The position numbers and the translations under genes are program-made. This document shows, one piece after another, positions 40,926-51,073 of a stretch of DNA of 64,000 bases; positions within the stretch are counted from its first letter, which is position 1, and every line of letters begins with the position of its first letter. The notes below the pieces were generated by a model. That model was not told where the DNA came from. It searched no databases and saw only the letters and a list, made by a program, of their open reading frames with translations. Source of the DNA: JAEUKA01 sp044228505 (GTDB taxonomy: Bacteria > Myxococcota_A > Polyangia > Palsa-1104 > JAEUJZ01); assembly GCA_044228505.1 (NCBI GenBank), contig JBGAUT010000012.1, positions 1-64,000 of the forward strand, given 5' to 3'.

Positions 40926-42857
40926 CTACTTCATGTGCTTGGCGAGGAACTTTTCCATCGCTTCGTAGAAGTCGAAGCGGTTTTCTTCGTTGTGGAAGCC
41001 GTGGCCTTCGTTGTCCTTGACCAGATAGGGCACGTCGATGCCGCGCTTTTTCAATGCGGCAACCATCTGGTTGGATTCCTCGATGTTGACGCGGGGGTCG
41101 TTCTTGCCTTGAGCAATCAGCAGCGGGGCGCGCATCCGATCCACATGAAACACCGGGGACCGAGCGGTGAGCAGCGCCTTGTCCTTTTCGGGATGCCCGA
41201 TCATCTCGTGCATCATGTCGTTAAACGGCTTCCAGTACGGCGGGATGGTCTTCATGAACGTAAACAGGTTCGAGACTCCGACGTAGTCGATGCCACAGGC
41301 GTATAGCTCGGGCGAAAACGTCAGTCCGGCGAGCGTCGCATAGCCACCGTAGCTGCCCCCATAGATGGCAATTCGCTTGGGATCGGCGATGCCCTGGCTG
41401 ATGAGGTATTTGACGCCGTCGCTCACGTCATCCTGCATCTTGCCGCCCCATTCCTTGAATGACGCTTCCCAGAACTTGCGGCCATAACCGGTCGAGCCTC
41501 GGAAGTTCATCTGGAGCACCGCGTAGCCACGATTGGCCAGAAACTGCACCTCGGGATTGAAGCGCCACTCATCCCGGGCCCAGGGCCCGCCGTGCGGATG
41601 GATCACCACCGGCAGCCCCTTGGCAGCGCCCCCAACCGGCAGCGTCAAATAGCCGTGAATGGTCAGTCCGTCGCGAGACTGATAGGTAATCGGCTTCATC
41701 TCGGCGAGCTGCTTGGCATCAAGCCACGGTGCCACATCGGTCAGCTTTTCTAGCTTGGCCTTGGCCTTGTCATACAAGTAATAGGTGCCTCGGGTGCGGT
41801 CGTTGCGGGCGCGAACCACCAGCTTGTCTTCGGCCTTGTTTGTGGCCTCGATGAACACCTGCTGGCCGGGAAGCTGCGCTTCGAGCTTGGCGTACAGCGC
41901 GGTGGCCTCGGGGTCAAAGCAGGTCCGCTCCGGCTTCCAGGTTGAATACAGCGCACAGGACACCTTCTTCGGAGCGCGGGTAAAGGTCAGCGCCTGGACA
42001 TCGACCTCGGGATGGGAAAACAGCACCTGCTCTTCTTTGCCGGTGCGCGGGTCGAGCAGGACCACCGCCTGCTTGTCGCGGTTGAGGTTCGAGGTGACGT
42101 AGAGCTTCTTGTTGTCGAAGCTAAAAAACTGCGGGGACACCGAGTCGCGGAAGGTGGTGGTGATGATCGGGCGGAAGGCGTCTTTGGCCGTCTCGCGATA
42201 GAGCAAGCTGGTGCTTACGCCATCGGTTGAAGTGGCCACCCGCACCTGCCCGGCATGGTCAGCCTGCCAGGAGGTGATGTTGCCGGGGTTTTCGGCAATC
42301 AGGGTCAGCTCGCCGGTGATGACGTTGATGCGGTAGACGTCGAAGACCTCGGGCTTGCGACGGTTCATGCCGATCAGCAGCGAGGTCGGATCGTCTCGCA
42401 GGTCATCCACGATCTCGACCCGGACTTTGGGCAGCGGCGTCAGGTCTTTGACGGTCTTGCCATCGCGGCTGACGCTGACGAGGTGAAAGTTTTCGTCGCC
42501 GCCGACGTCCTTGACGTAGACCAGGGTGTCATTGCCCTTCCAGAAGTACCCAGCGATGTCGCGTGCCGTCTCGCTGGTGATGCGCACCGGGGTGTCTGCG
42601 GTCGCCGGGCGGACAAACAGGTTGAGTCGGTTCTGATGCGGGCCGAGATACGAAATCCACTGGCCGTCATCGGACAGCGCGAAGCCAACCTTTTCGGGGT
42701 TTCTGAAGAAGTCCCGCATCGGAATCTGCGCCGGGCGAGCAGAAGGGGTGGAGACAGCGAGGGTTGGCGGGGCGGCGTCGGCCCGCGGAACAAGTGCCAG
42801 CGAGCCAAGCAAAGAGCAGAGGACAACGGACAACTTCGGTTTCATCACAAGGCGCAT
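40926..42857 (-). CDS. S9-family prolyl oligopeptidase-like peptidase
   Basis: The 643-residue protein has a signal peptide (LSVVLCSLLGSLALVPRADA), a beta-propeller-type N-terminal domain (about residues 45-375) and a C-terminal alpha/beta-hydrolase domain. The catalytic Ser is in YGGSYGGYATLAG, and the His in NEGHGFHNEENR near the C terminus; IHPHGGPWARDEW is the usual oxyanion-side strand. It resembles dipeptidyl or acylaminoacyl peptidases and should act in the periplasm or outside. AGGAG precedes the ATG at 42857 by 5 bases. Specificity is not determinable. Confidence 0.9.
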   Translation of the reverse strand: MRLVMKPKLSVVLCSLLGSLALVPRADAAPPTLAVSTPSARPAQIPMRDFFRNPEKVGFALSDDGQWISYLGPHQNRLNLFVRPATADTPVRITSETARDIAGYFWKGNDTLVYVKDVGGDENFHLVSVSRDGKTVKDLTPLPKVRVEIVDDLRDDPTSLLIGMNRRKPEVFDVYRINVITGELTLIAENPGNITSWQADHAGQVRVATSTDGVSTSLLYRETAKDAFRPIITTTFRDSVSPQFFSFDNKKLYVTSNLNRDKQAVVLLDPRTGKEEQVLFSHPEVDVQALTFTRAPKKVSCALYSTWKPERTCFDPEATALYAKLEAQLPGQQVFIEATNKAEDKLVVRARNDRTRGTYYLYDKAKAKLEKLTDVAPWLDAKQLAEMKPITYQSRDGLTIHGYLTLPVGGAAKGLPVVIHPHGGPWARDEWRFNPEVQFLANRGYAVLQMNFRGSTGYGRKFWEASFKEWGGKMQDDVSDGVKYLISQGIADPKRIAIYGGSYGGYATLAGLTFSPELYACGIDYVGVSNLFTFMKTIPPYWKPFNDMMHEMIGHPEKDKALLTARSPVFHVDRMRAPLLIAQGKNDPRVNIEESNQMVAALKKRGIDVPYLVKDNEGHGFHNEENRFDFYEAMEKFLAKHMK

Positions 42858-42945
42858 GGGAACTCCTGATTCGTAGGGGGTCGATCAGTTCCAACGTCCC
42901 AGGCGTGTGACAAATTCCAGAAGTCGCACTGTGGGGTGCAAAAAC

Positions 42946-43488
42946 CTACTTGATGTAAATCAGATCACTGCGGCCCGGCTGGGCATCGCGGGGCGAGCCA
43001 TATCCAGTCGACATCAGCGCGATACCAGGAACCAGCAGGGACAAGCCGATTGAACCGAGCACCGGCCCGCTGATCAGCAAGCTGAAGTCTTCATTGATGC
43101 AGCCAGGGGTTGCCGAGCAGTTTCTGGCCGATGCCAGGAAGCCGAGCCCGTGGCCAGCCAGTGCGACCAGATGGGCCAGGCCGATGGTAAACAGCGTCGT
43201 ACCCGCGATGCGCTGCGCCCGAGAGTCTTTCGATCGCACCTTCACCACCGTTTGATCCCCTGACACAAGCGGCAGTTCCGGCAGTCGGCTGTAACGCAGC
43301 AGCGTCTCGCGCGAGGTGGAGTCCTTGGCAGCAACCACCAGTCGCTCGGGCGGTGCCCCCGCTGCGATCTCATTGCGAGCCAAAGCCAGGTGGTCGGCGC
43401 GCAGCAGATATTCCTCGGAGCAGCCACCACTTGCGATAACGCTCACAGCGGCCAGTCCGACGGTCAATAATCGATTTGTCAGGGACAT
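42946..43488 (-). CDS. Small lipoprotein with C-terminal membrane segments
   Basis: The 180-residue protein has a lipobox at SVIASGGC (Cys23), a charged N-terminal domain (ADHLALARNEIAAGAPPERL, ETLLRYSRLPELPL) and two hydrophobic segments (GTTLFTIGLAHLVALAGHGLGF and LISGPVLGSIGLSLLVPGIALM). GGGAG stands 7 bases before the ATG at 43488. It lies 88 bp before the S9 peptidase gene on the same strand. I recognise no family. Confidence 0.65.
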   Translation of the reverse strand: MSLTNRLLTVGLAAVSVIASGGCSEEYLLRADHLALARNEIAAGAPPERLVVAAKDSTSRETLLRYSRLPELPLVSGDQTVVKVRSKDSRAQRIAGTTLFTIGLAHLVALAGHGLGFLASARNCSATPGCINEDFSLLISGPVLGSIGLSLLVPGIALMSTGYGSPRDAQPGRSDLIYIK

Positions 43489-43747
43489 CAGCGTCTCCCT
43501 CTTCTTCAAAGCTATCGCAACATATAGTGCAACCAGGGTGCCAACGCCCGGCGGCAGCCTCAACGTCGAGACTTGCACCCCGTGTCCCCAACCGAAAGGC
43601 AAGTTTTGCCAGCCCGCACATCAGGCAGGCAAGATTTTCCGGACCCACACACCTGGCTGTGACGTGTCCCCAGGTGATCCAATGAGGGTGGCTGGGGGAC
43701 GATGCATCTTGTCAGCACACAAAAAACCTGCGATAGCTTGCGCTTCC

Positions 43748-45349
<1,602 letters not shown>

Positions 45350-45355
45350 TGACGC

Positions 45356-46525
45356 ATGACCGCTCCTTATCGCCTACGCTCGGTCCCCCTAGAGCGGTTT
45401 AAAGCGGCCTTTAAACCCGAGCCGGTCATCCTCCAACCATTCAATGTCCTGATTGGTCGCAATGGTTCGGGCAAGAGCACGCTGCTCGAAGCCCTCCAGT
45501 GGATCGACACCACGATCCGCCTAGACGCACGAGATGCTTGTAATCGCTATAATGGCGTGTCCGACGTCATCAACCTACGGGGAGACGCCCACTACTTTCG
45601 CATTCGACTGGGCTTTACTCCGGACGAGGGGCCCGAAGAGACATCCACAGTTGCGCAGTATGAAGTCAAGGTCAGCGGCGACAAGGACGGTGTAGCCTAT
45701 ATCGCCGAAGAGAGACTGTGGCTTGGCCCGCATACGGCTAAGGACTTCTACATTAAGTTCTCCCGAGGAAAGCGCATCTTATGTGCGCCGGGTCTGCCAG
45801 AGATTCCTTTCGAGGAACCAGAGCGACTGGCACTGGGACGAGGAACCGCGCCGCTCGAGGTGAGCCTGCGTTCGTTCTTTCGCGATGCAGTATTTCTGCG
45901 CCTGTCACCGAGCCGTCTTGCCAAAGGATCGCCCAGTAAGCGCAAGTCCTTCGAACCGCTGCTCGATGAAGAGGGACAGAACCTGCCTGCACTGCTCTAT
46001 GAGCTAACAGCCGACCAGCGCCAAGATCTGGTCGATCGGGTGCAACGTGCGATCCCCGGCATGCGCGGCGTACAAATTGACGCACCGCCACAAGGTCGAG
46101 ACACGGTAGCGAACTACTCCCTACTAGAACGAATGCCCTACAAGGGACGGCAGGGAAAACATGATCTGCCCATTCCTTCGTGGATGCTGTCGGAAGGCAC
46201 CAGGCGGATTACGGCGCTGTTCGCACTACTGGTCCATGATCCACCGCCATCGCTGCTCTGTGTCGAGGAAATCGAAAATGGACTCGACCCACATACAACG
46301 CTGCTGGTTCTCAGTGAGCTTCGCTCGGCAGCGGATCGTGGAACGCAGGTTCTAGTGACCACACACAATCCGTGGCTGCTAGACCATGTTTCCCTTGACG
46401 ACATCATCGAAGCACGGCGCGAGGACGGCAACACGGTGTATAGCAAGTTCGCCGATCGCGACGCCATCCAGGCCTTTGCAGCCAACATTCCGCCAGGTAC
46501 GCGCTACGTCCGCGAGGACACCTGA
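45356..46525 (+). CDS. AAA-family (AAA15/21, ABC-type) ATPase of a putative defence pair
   Basis: The 389-residue ATPase has Walker A in NVLIGRNGSGKSTLLEALQW (about residue 35), a signature-like LSEGTRRITALFALLV, Walker B with catalytic Glu in SLLCVEEIENGLDPHTT and a switch His in VLVTTHNPWLLDHV. This is the compact SMC/ABC-like ATPase seen in OLD-, Gabija-, AbiL- and PARIS-related systems. Its ATG is 6 bases after the larA-like stop with no clear ribosome site, so it is probably read by coupling from that gene. The stop overlaps the next ATG by one base. It likely senses infection and controls its partner (inference). Confidence 0.85.
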   Translation: MTAPYRLRSVPLERFKAAFKPEPVILQPFNVLIGRNGSGKSTLLEALQWIDTTIRLDARDACNRYNGVSDVINLRGDAHYFRIRLGFTPDEGPEETSTVAQYEVKVSGDKDGVAYIAEERLWLGPHTAKDFYIKFSRGKRILCAPGLPEIPFEEPERLALGRGTAPLEVSLRSFFRDAVFLRLSPSRLAKGSPSKRKSFEPLLDEEGQNLPALLYELTADQRQDLVDRVQRAIPGMRGVQIDAPPQGRDTVANYSLLERMPYKGRQGKHDLPIPSWMLSEGTRRITALFALLVHDPPPSLLCVEEIENGLDPHTTLLVLSELRSAADRGTQVLVTTHNPWLLDHVSLDDIIEARREDGNTVYSKFADRDAIQAFAANIPPGTRYVREDT

Positions 46526-47331
46526 TGCGCTTGGCTTTCTTTGTCGAGGGCAGTAATTCTCCGATAGGGAGCAAGCCAACTCTACTTGAGGTCTGGAGTG
46601 AGATCTGCGCAAGCCTGGGCGTCCTTTTGCCAACCGAGGTCTTCCCCATCGATAAGCGGTTCCTGGTGGCAATGGACCCAAGCAGCCCACCCATGTCGGG
46701 AAACGCCGAGGGTCTCGATGATCTTCTGCTGCGCATGTTCCAGAGGAAGCCGTTTGATGCTGCGCTGGTGCTGTGGGATTTATGTCCTCCATGGCTCCCA
46801 GAAGCTGCCTTGTGTCGATGGAAAGAGACGATTTCTCTGTATGCACATATGGAGCAGCGACATCGTTTACCGGCCCCTTTCCAGTCGTGGGTGAGTCAGC
46901 GTCACCATGAACTAACACACCGTCCGAGCGCCAAACAGCGCCGTGCGCCCGTCAAACTGACAGATGGCGCGATTGTGCCGGTGTGCATGGAACCAGAGTT
47001 TGAGAGCTGGCTGCTCCAAGACGAAGCCGCGCTCAGAGCGGTACTGGGCCTCACCGGACAGCAGGTGAAAAAATGGCCTACCTTGCCAAAAGAAAATAGC
47101 CAGCGACGCAAAAGACACCTCACGCAGGCTATCTGTGCTGCTCAATCAGCGAGCACAGAGATCTGCAAGAAGATCCGTGGCGACTGGAGAACGAACCAAC
47201 CCGGATGGACGACTTACCTCTGCCGCAGCCTGGCCAGCCGGTCTTCCGATCAATGGGCCGCACACCCACTCGCAAGACGACTCAAGGAAGTGCTACCGCC
47301 ACAATCGAGAACCGCTGACTCAGCGACGTGA
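46525..47331 (+). CDS. DUF4276/TOPRIM-like partner protein of the ATPase
   Basis: The 268-residue protein resembles DUF4276-type TOPRIM-fold proteins that pair with AAA ATPases. It begins RLAFFVEGSNSPIG (strand plus conserved Glu), has FDAALVLWDLCPPWLPEA (strand plus Asp) and VPVCMEPEFESWLLQDEAAL, the typical E-x-W-L-L block. The C terminus is basic (SQRRKRHLTQAI, KKIRGDW). A TOPRIM nuclease effector is the likely role, by analogy with other ATPase/TOPRIM pairs. The start overlaps the ATPase stop as TGATG. The stop codon lies in the right-hand direct repeat. The family call is from memory of motifs, so moderate. Confidence 0.65.
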   Translation: MRLAFFVEGSNSPIGSKPTLLEVWSEICASLGVLLPTEVFPIDKRFLVAMDPSSPPMSGNAEGLDDLLLRMFQRKPFDAALVLWDLCPPWLPEAALCRWKETISLYAHMEQRHRLPAPFQSWVSQRHHELTHRPSAKQRRAPVKLTDGAIVPVCMEPEFESWLLQDEAALRAVLGLTGQQVKKWPTLPKENSQRRKRHLTQAICAAQSASTEICKKIRGDWRTNQPGWTTYLCRSLASRSSDQWAAHPLARRLKEVLPPQSRTADSAT

Positions 47332-47342
47332 AGTAGTGACGC
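47320..47342. repeat. Direct repeat, right copy
   Basis: It matches 45333-45355 with one mismatch (C for T at the eighth base). Here the sequence is read in a different frame and provides the stop of the DUF4276-like gene, so coding constraint does not explain the match. Confidence 0.9.
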
Positions 47343-47358
47343 TGACTGCTGCTGACGG

Positions 47359-48975
47359 CTAGCGCGTCTTCTTTTTGGCGGGGACGGCGGCGTCTTTTTG
47401 GGCCAGGTAGTCTTCGTAGTTGCCTCGGAAATCAATCAGCCCGCCGCCTGGCTCGAAGATGAACATGTGATTGGCGAAGGTCTCGATGAGGTTGCGATCG
47501 TGGGTGACCACGAACGCGGTGCCCTCGTACTTCACCAGCGCTTCGCCGAGCGCCACGATCGACTCAAGGTCGAGGTGGTTCGTCGGCTCATCGAGCACCA
47601 GCACGTTCGGCTGCGTTAGCATCAGCCGCGCAAACATCATCCGCACCGTCTCACCACCGGACAGCACCTCGGTCGACTTCTGCCCCTCTTCCCCCTTGAA
47701 CAGCATCTTGCCGAGCAGGCCGCGAATGTCTTGCAGGTAGGCGTTGGTGTCGTGTGAGTGCAGCCACTCATCGATGGTGGTGTTCTTGGCGATGGAGTCG
47801 CCGTGGTCTTGGGCGATGTAGCCGATGCTGACGTCTTTGCCCCACTCGATCTTGCCGGCGTCGGGCGCTAGCTCTCCGGCGAGCAAACGACAGAGAGTGG
47901 TCTTGCCGACGCCGTTGCCGCCGACGATGGCGACCTTTTCGCCCTTGGTGACCAGGGTGCTGAAGTTTTCGCAGATCGTGACCTCGGGCCAGCGCTTGGT
48001 CAGGCCCTCGATGGTGAGCGTCTGCTTGCCGGACGGCTTTTTGACCAGGATCTGGATGTACGGTCGCTCGATGTTCGAGCGCTTGAGCGCGGTCACTTGC
48101 AGCTTTTCGATCTGTTTTTTGCGGCTCTGGACCTGGGAAGCTCGGGTACCGGCCCCGAAGCGCGCCACGAAGTCCTGGAGCTGCGCGATCTTCTTGCTGC
48201 GATCGGCGTTTTCGGCCTCGATGCGCGAGCGCACCTGGCTCTTGGCCTCGACCATGTCGTCGTAGCCGCCGGTGTACAGGATGATGGTGTTGTAGTCGAT
48301 GTCGGCGATGTGGGTGCAGATGGCGTTCAGGAAGTGGCGGTCGTGCGAGATGGTAATGAGCACGCCCTCGTAGTTACACAGAAAGCCTTCCAGCCAGCGG
48401 ATCGAGTCGAGGTCAAGGTTGTTGGTTGGCTCGTCGAGAAGCAGCACCTGGGGCTTGCCAAACAGTGCCTGCGCGAGCAGTACCCGCAGCTTGAGTCCAC
48501 CGGGCAGCTCTCGCATCAGTCCATCGTGGGCAGAGGTCGGGATCCCGAGGCCGACCAGCAGCGCCCCGGCATTCGACTCGGCGACGTAGCCGTCCTCTTC
48601 GCCGATGATCATCTCCAGCTCGCCCAGGTGGCTGCCCTGCTCATCGGTGATCTCGGGTAGTGCCAGCAGCGCTTCCTTTTCGGACATCGCTGCCCACAGC
48701 TTCTTCGCACCGCGCATCACCACGTCGAGCACGCGGACGTCTTCGTAGCCGAACTGGTCCTGACGCAGCACCGAGGTCTTCTCGGGCCGCGACACCGAGC
48801 CGCCGGTATCCGGCTGCAGATCACCGGCGAGAATCTTCATGAAGGTGGACTTGCCGGCACCGTTTGGTCCAGTGAGTCCGTAGCGCTTGCCGGGAGTGAA
48901 GTTGACGCTCACGTCCTCGAACAGCTTTTTCGCGCCGTACGATTTCGTAACCGAGGAGACCTGTAAGTTCGACAT
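47359..48975 (-). CDS. ABC-F family ATPase (YbiT-like)
   Basis: The 538-residue protein has two ABC domains in one chain and no membrane part. Walker A sites are GPNGAGKST and GGNGVGKTT, signatures LPGGLKLRVLLAQALF and LSGGETVRMMFARLML, and Walker B LLLDEPTNNLDL and LVLDEPTNHLDL. The linker between the domains is helical and charged (VEAKSQVRSRIEAENADRSK...). ABC-F proteins bind the ribosome and resolve stalled or antibiotic-blocked states. YbiT is the closest type by length and motif style. It converges on the inserted cassette. Confidence 0.92.
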   Translation of the reverse strand: MSNLQVSSVTKSYGAKKLFEDVSVNFTPGKRYGLTGPNGAGKSTFMKILAGDLQPDTGGSVSRPEKTSVLRQDQFGYEDVRVLDVVMRGAKKLWAAMSEKEALLALPEITDEQGSHLGELEMIIGEEDGYVAESNAGALLVGLGIPTSAHDGLMRELPGGLKLRVLLAQALFGKPQVLLLDEPTNNLDLDSIRWLEGFLCNYEGVLITISHDRHFLNAICTHIADIDYNTIILYTGGYDDMVEAKSQVRSRIEAENADRSKKIAQLQDFVARFGAGTRASQVQSRKKQIEKLQVTALKRSNIERPYIQILVKKPSGKQTLTIEGLTKRWPEVTICENFSTLVTKGEKVAIVGGNGVGKTTLCRLLAGELAPDAGKIEWGKDVSIGYIAQDHGDSIAKNTTIDEWLHSHDTNAYLQDIRGLLGKMLFKGEEGQKSTEVLSGGETVRMMFARLMLTQPNVLVLDEPTNHLDLESIVALGEALVKYEGTAFVVTHDRNLIETFANHMFIFEPGGGLIDFRGNYEDYLAQKDAAVPAKKKTR

Positions 48976-49035
48976 GGGGGACGTGTTATACGGGCAGTCT
49001 GGGTCTAACGCCTAGAACGAATCGACGCCGATTGG

Positions 49036-49824
49036 CTACTTCCCGCGATAGACAGCCGGACGCTTTTCCAAAAACGCCGACATGCCTTCCTTCTGGTCCG
49101 CCGTCGCGAACAGCTCGGAAAAGAGCTGCCGTTCCTGTGCGTTCCCTTCCGACAGCGCCCCTTGCCGCGAGGTGTGCAGCGCTTGCTTGGTCTTGGCCAC
49201 CGCCACCGGTGCCCGCGAGGCAATCTTGTGCGCCAGCTTCTTCGCTTCGCCGAGCAGCTCCGCAGGTGCCGTCAGCCGGTTCACAAGTCCGATCCGCAGC
49301 GCCTCAGAAGCGGTGATGTTGTCGCCGGAAAATAGGATCTCGGCAGCCATCCCAAAGGGAACCCGCCGAGGCAACCGCTGGCTGCCGCCAAAGCCGGGCA
49401 TGACCCCGATGTTGACCTCGGGCTGACCAAAGCGGGCGGTCTCCGAGGCGAGCAGGATGTCACAAGCCATCGCCAGCTCCATCCCACCCCCGAGCGCGAA
49501 ACCGTTGACGGCCGCGATCACCGGCTGCGGCAACGACTCCAGCGCGTCCATCACCCGGTGCCCTAGCTCGGCAAAGCTGAGCGCTTCGGCAGGTTGCATC
49601 GCCGCCATCGCCGCGATGTCCGCACCCGCCACAAACGCCTTTTCCCCGGCCCCCGTCAGAACCACCACACGCACGCTCTCGCTCACCGCCAGCTCACCAC
49701 AGAGTCGGAGCAGCTCCGTCAGCACCTGCTGGTTTAAGGCGTTGAGTGCCTTGGGTCGATTGATGGTAACGATCTGGACCGGGCCATCGCTGTCGACAAG
49801 CAGCGTCTCAAACTGGCTATTCAT
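49036..49824 (-). CDS. Enoyl-CoA hydratase/isomerase (crotonase family)
   Basis: The 262-residue protein has the crotonase signatures: INRPKALNALNQQVLTEL, GAGEKAFVAGADIAAM (oxyanion hole), NGFALGGGMELAMACD with the first catalytic Glu, and PEVNIGVMPGFGGSQRLPRR, where the second catalytic position of true hydratases (Glu) is Gly-Val-Met-Pro-Gly, with the Glu of PEVN nearby. It probably hydrates enoyl-CoA in beta-oxidation or a short-chain pathway. It stands 60 bp before the ABC-F start region on the same strand and is likely a single gene. Confidence 0.9.
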   Translation of the reverse strand: MNSQFETLLVDSDGPVQIVTINRPKALNALNQQVLTELLRLCGELAVSESVRVVVLTGAGEKAFVAGADIAAMAAMQPAEALSFAELGHRVMDALESLPQPVIAAVNGFALGGGMELAMACDILLASETARFGQPEVNIGVMPGFGGSQRLPRRVPFGMAAEILFSGDNITASEALRIGLVNRLTAPAELLGEAKKLAHKIASRAPVAVAKTKQALHTSRQGALSEGNAQERQLFSELFATADQKEGMSAFLEKRPAVYRGK

Positions 49825-50051
49825 CCTGTTCCCCTTGTTGTTTCTGGACGTCGGTGACGCCGCCCACTGTAACGCCTACCGTCGAGATTCTCAATTCTTC
49901 GCAGGCCCTCACAGGGCTCACGCAGAAAACTCGGAACAGGTGAACCATAAGAGGGCTTACAATTGGGCCGACCTGGCTTCAGGTGTTGCGAGGTGCAGCA
50001 GCCTGATGGCCCTCGCCCACTGGCCATCGCCGATACGCGGAGGAAGAAGCC

Positions 50052-51017
50052 GTGACCCAGCCGTATTGTTCCATCATCCACCGGATGAGCATCGCTCTGT
50101 CCCTCGTAGCCGGAGTGGTAAGCCTCGCCGCAGAGCCAAACCACGCGCTCGCCCAGCTCGAACCGCAACAGGCAGCACCCGTGCAGATCCGCAGCCGCCT
50201 AAACGGCATGGTTCTCGACATCGCGGGCGGCAACCGCCAGCCCGGAGCCCCGATCATCGCGTATCCGCCCAAGCAAACCGGCAGCGAAAACCAGCTCTGG
50301 GAGATGGTCCCGGTCCGCCACAACTCTGTGATGATTCGCAGCCGCTTGAACGGATTTGTGCTCGATGTCCGTGGCGGCAATCGCGCCCCCGGTGCCGAGA
50401 TCATCGCCTACCCCGCCAAAGCGCAAGCGAACGAAAACCAGCTCTGGGATGTCGTTCCGGCACCAAACGGCGCGGTGTTCATTCGCAGTCGGATGCACGG
50501 CCTGGTCCTGGACATCAAGGGAGGCAATCCCGCCCCCGGTGCCGCCATCATCGCTTGGCCCGCCAACCCGCAAGGGAGCCCCAATCAGCTCTGGGATGTC
50601 GTTCCAGTACAGCCCGTGTTCATGCCTCCTCCGCCACATCATCCGCATCATCACCAGCCCCCTCCCCCGCCACCGCCTCCGGTGAAACAAGCCCGCGAAG
50701 CCGGTCCGATCTGGAACAACGGCGATGCCAACGGCAAGTGCCCGGCGGTCTGCGCGCCTCCTGCTTCCTGGTCCGGAGGATGGTGGACCACGGTGCCAAA
50801 CCGGATGTCCGTCTGCGAGTGTCTGGTGCCGGTCGCGTATCAGCCACCACCGCCGCCACCGCCGCAGATCATCACCAAGGAAGCCGGTCCAATCTGGAAC
50901 AACGGCGATGCCAACGGCAAATGCCCGGCGGTCTGCGCACCAAACATGCGCTGGACGGGTCAGTGGCGAACCACGGTGCCAAACCGAATGTCGGTCTGTG
51001 AATGTAGCAACCCGTAG
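50052..51017 (+). CDS. Secreted lectin: ricin-type beta-trefoil plus two MVL-type mannan-binding domains
   Basis: The 321-residue protein starts with GTG after GGAGG and has a signal peptide (SIALSLVAGVVSLAA...ALA). Residues 43-185 hold three beta-trefoil repeats, each with IRSRxxGxVLD...GGN...NQLWxxVP (the QxW motif). A Pro/His-rich linker follows, then an MVL-like domain (AGPIWNNGDANGKCPAVC, ...TTVPNRMSVCEC), a second Pro-rich linker and a second near-identical MVL domain. MVL domains bind high-mannose glycans in the Microcystis lectin. The product is probably a multivalent extracellular sugar-binding protein. The MVL copies are close in DNA too, indicating recent duplication. Confidence 0.85.
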   Translation: MTQPYCSIIHRMSIALSLVAGVVSLAAEPNHALAQLEPQQAAPVQIRSRLNGMVLDIAGGNRQPGAPIIAYPPKQTGSENQLWEMVPVRHNSVMIRSRLNGFVLDVRGGNRAPGAEIIAYPAKAQANENQLWDVVPAPNGAVFIRSRMHGLVLDIKGGNPAPGAAIIAWPANPQGSPNQLWDVVPVQPVFMPPPPHHPHHHQPPPPPPPPVKQAREAGPIWNNGDANGKCPAVCAPPASWSGGWWTTVPNRMSVCECLVPVAYQPPPPPPPQIITKEAGPIWNNGDANGKCPAVCAPNMRWTGQWRTTVPNRMSVCECSNP

Positions 51018-51073
51018 CGCGGCACCCTACAGACAGTTCTCGACTCCGGTGGCTGATCGTAGAAAATGCCGCC

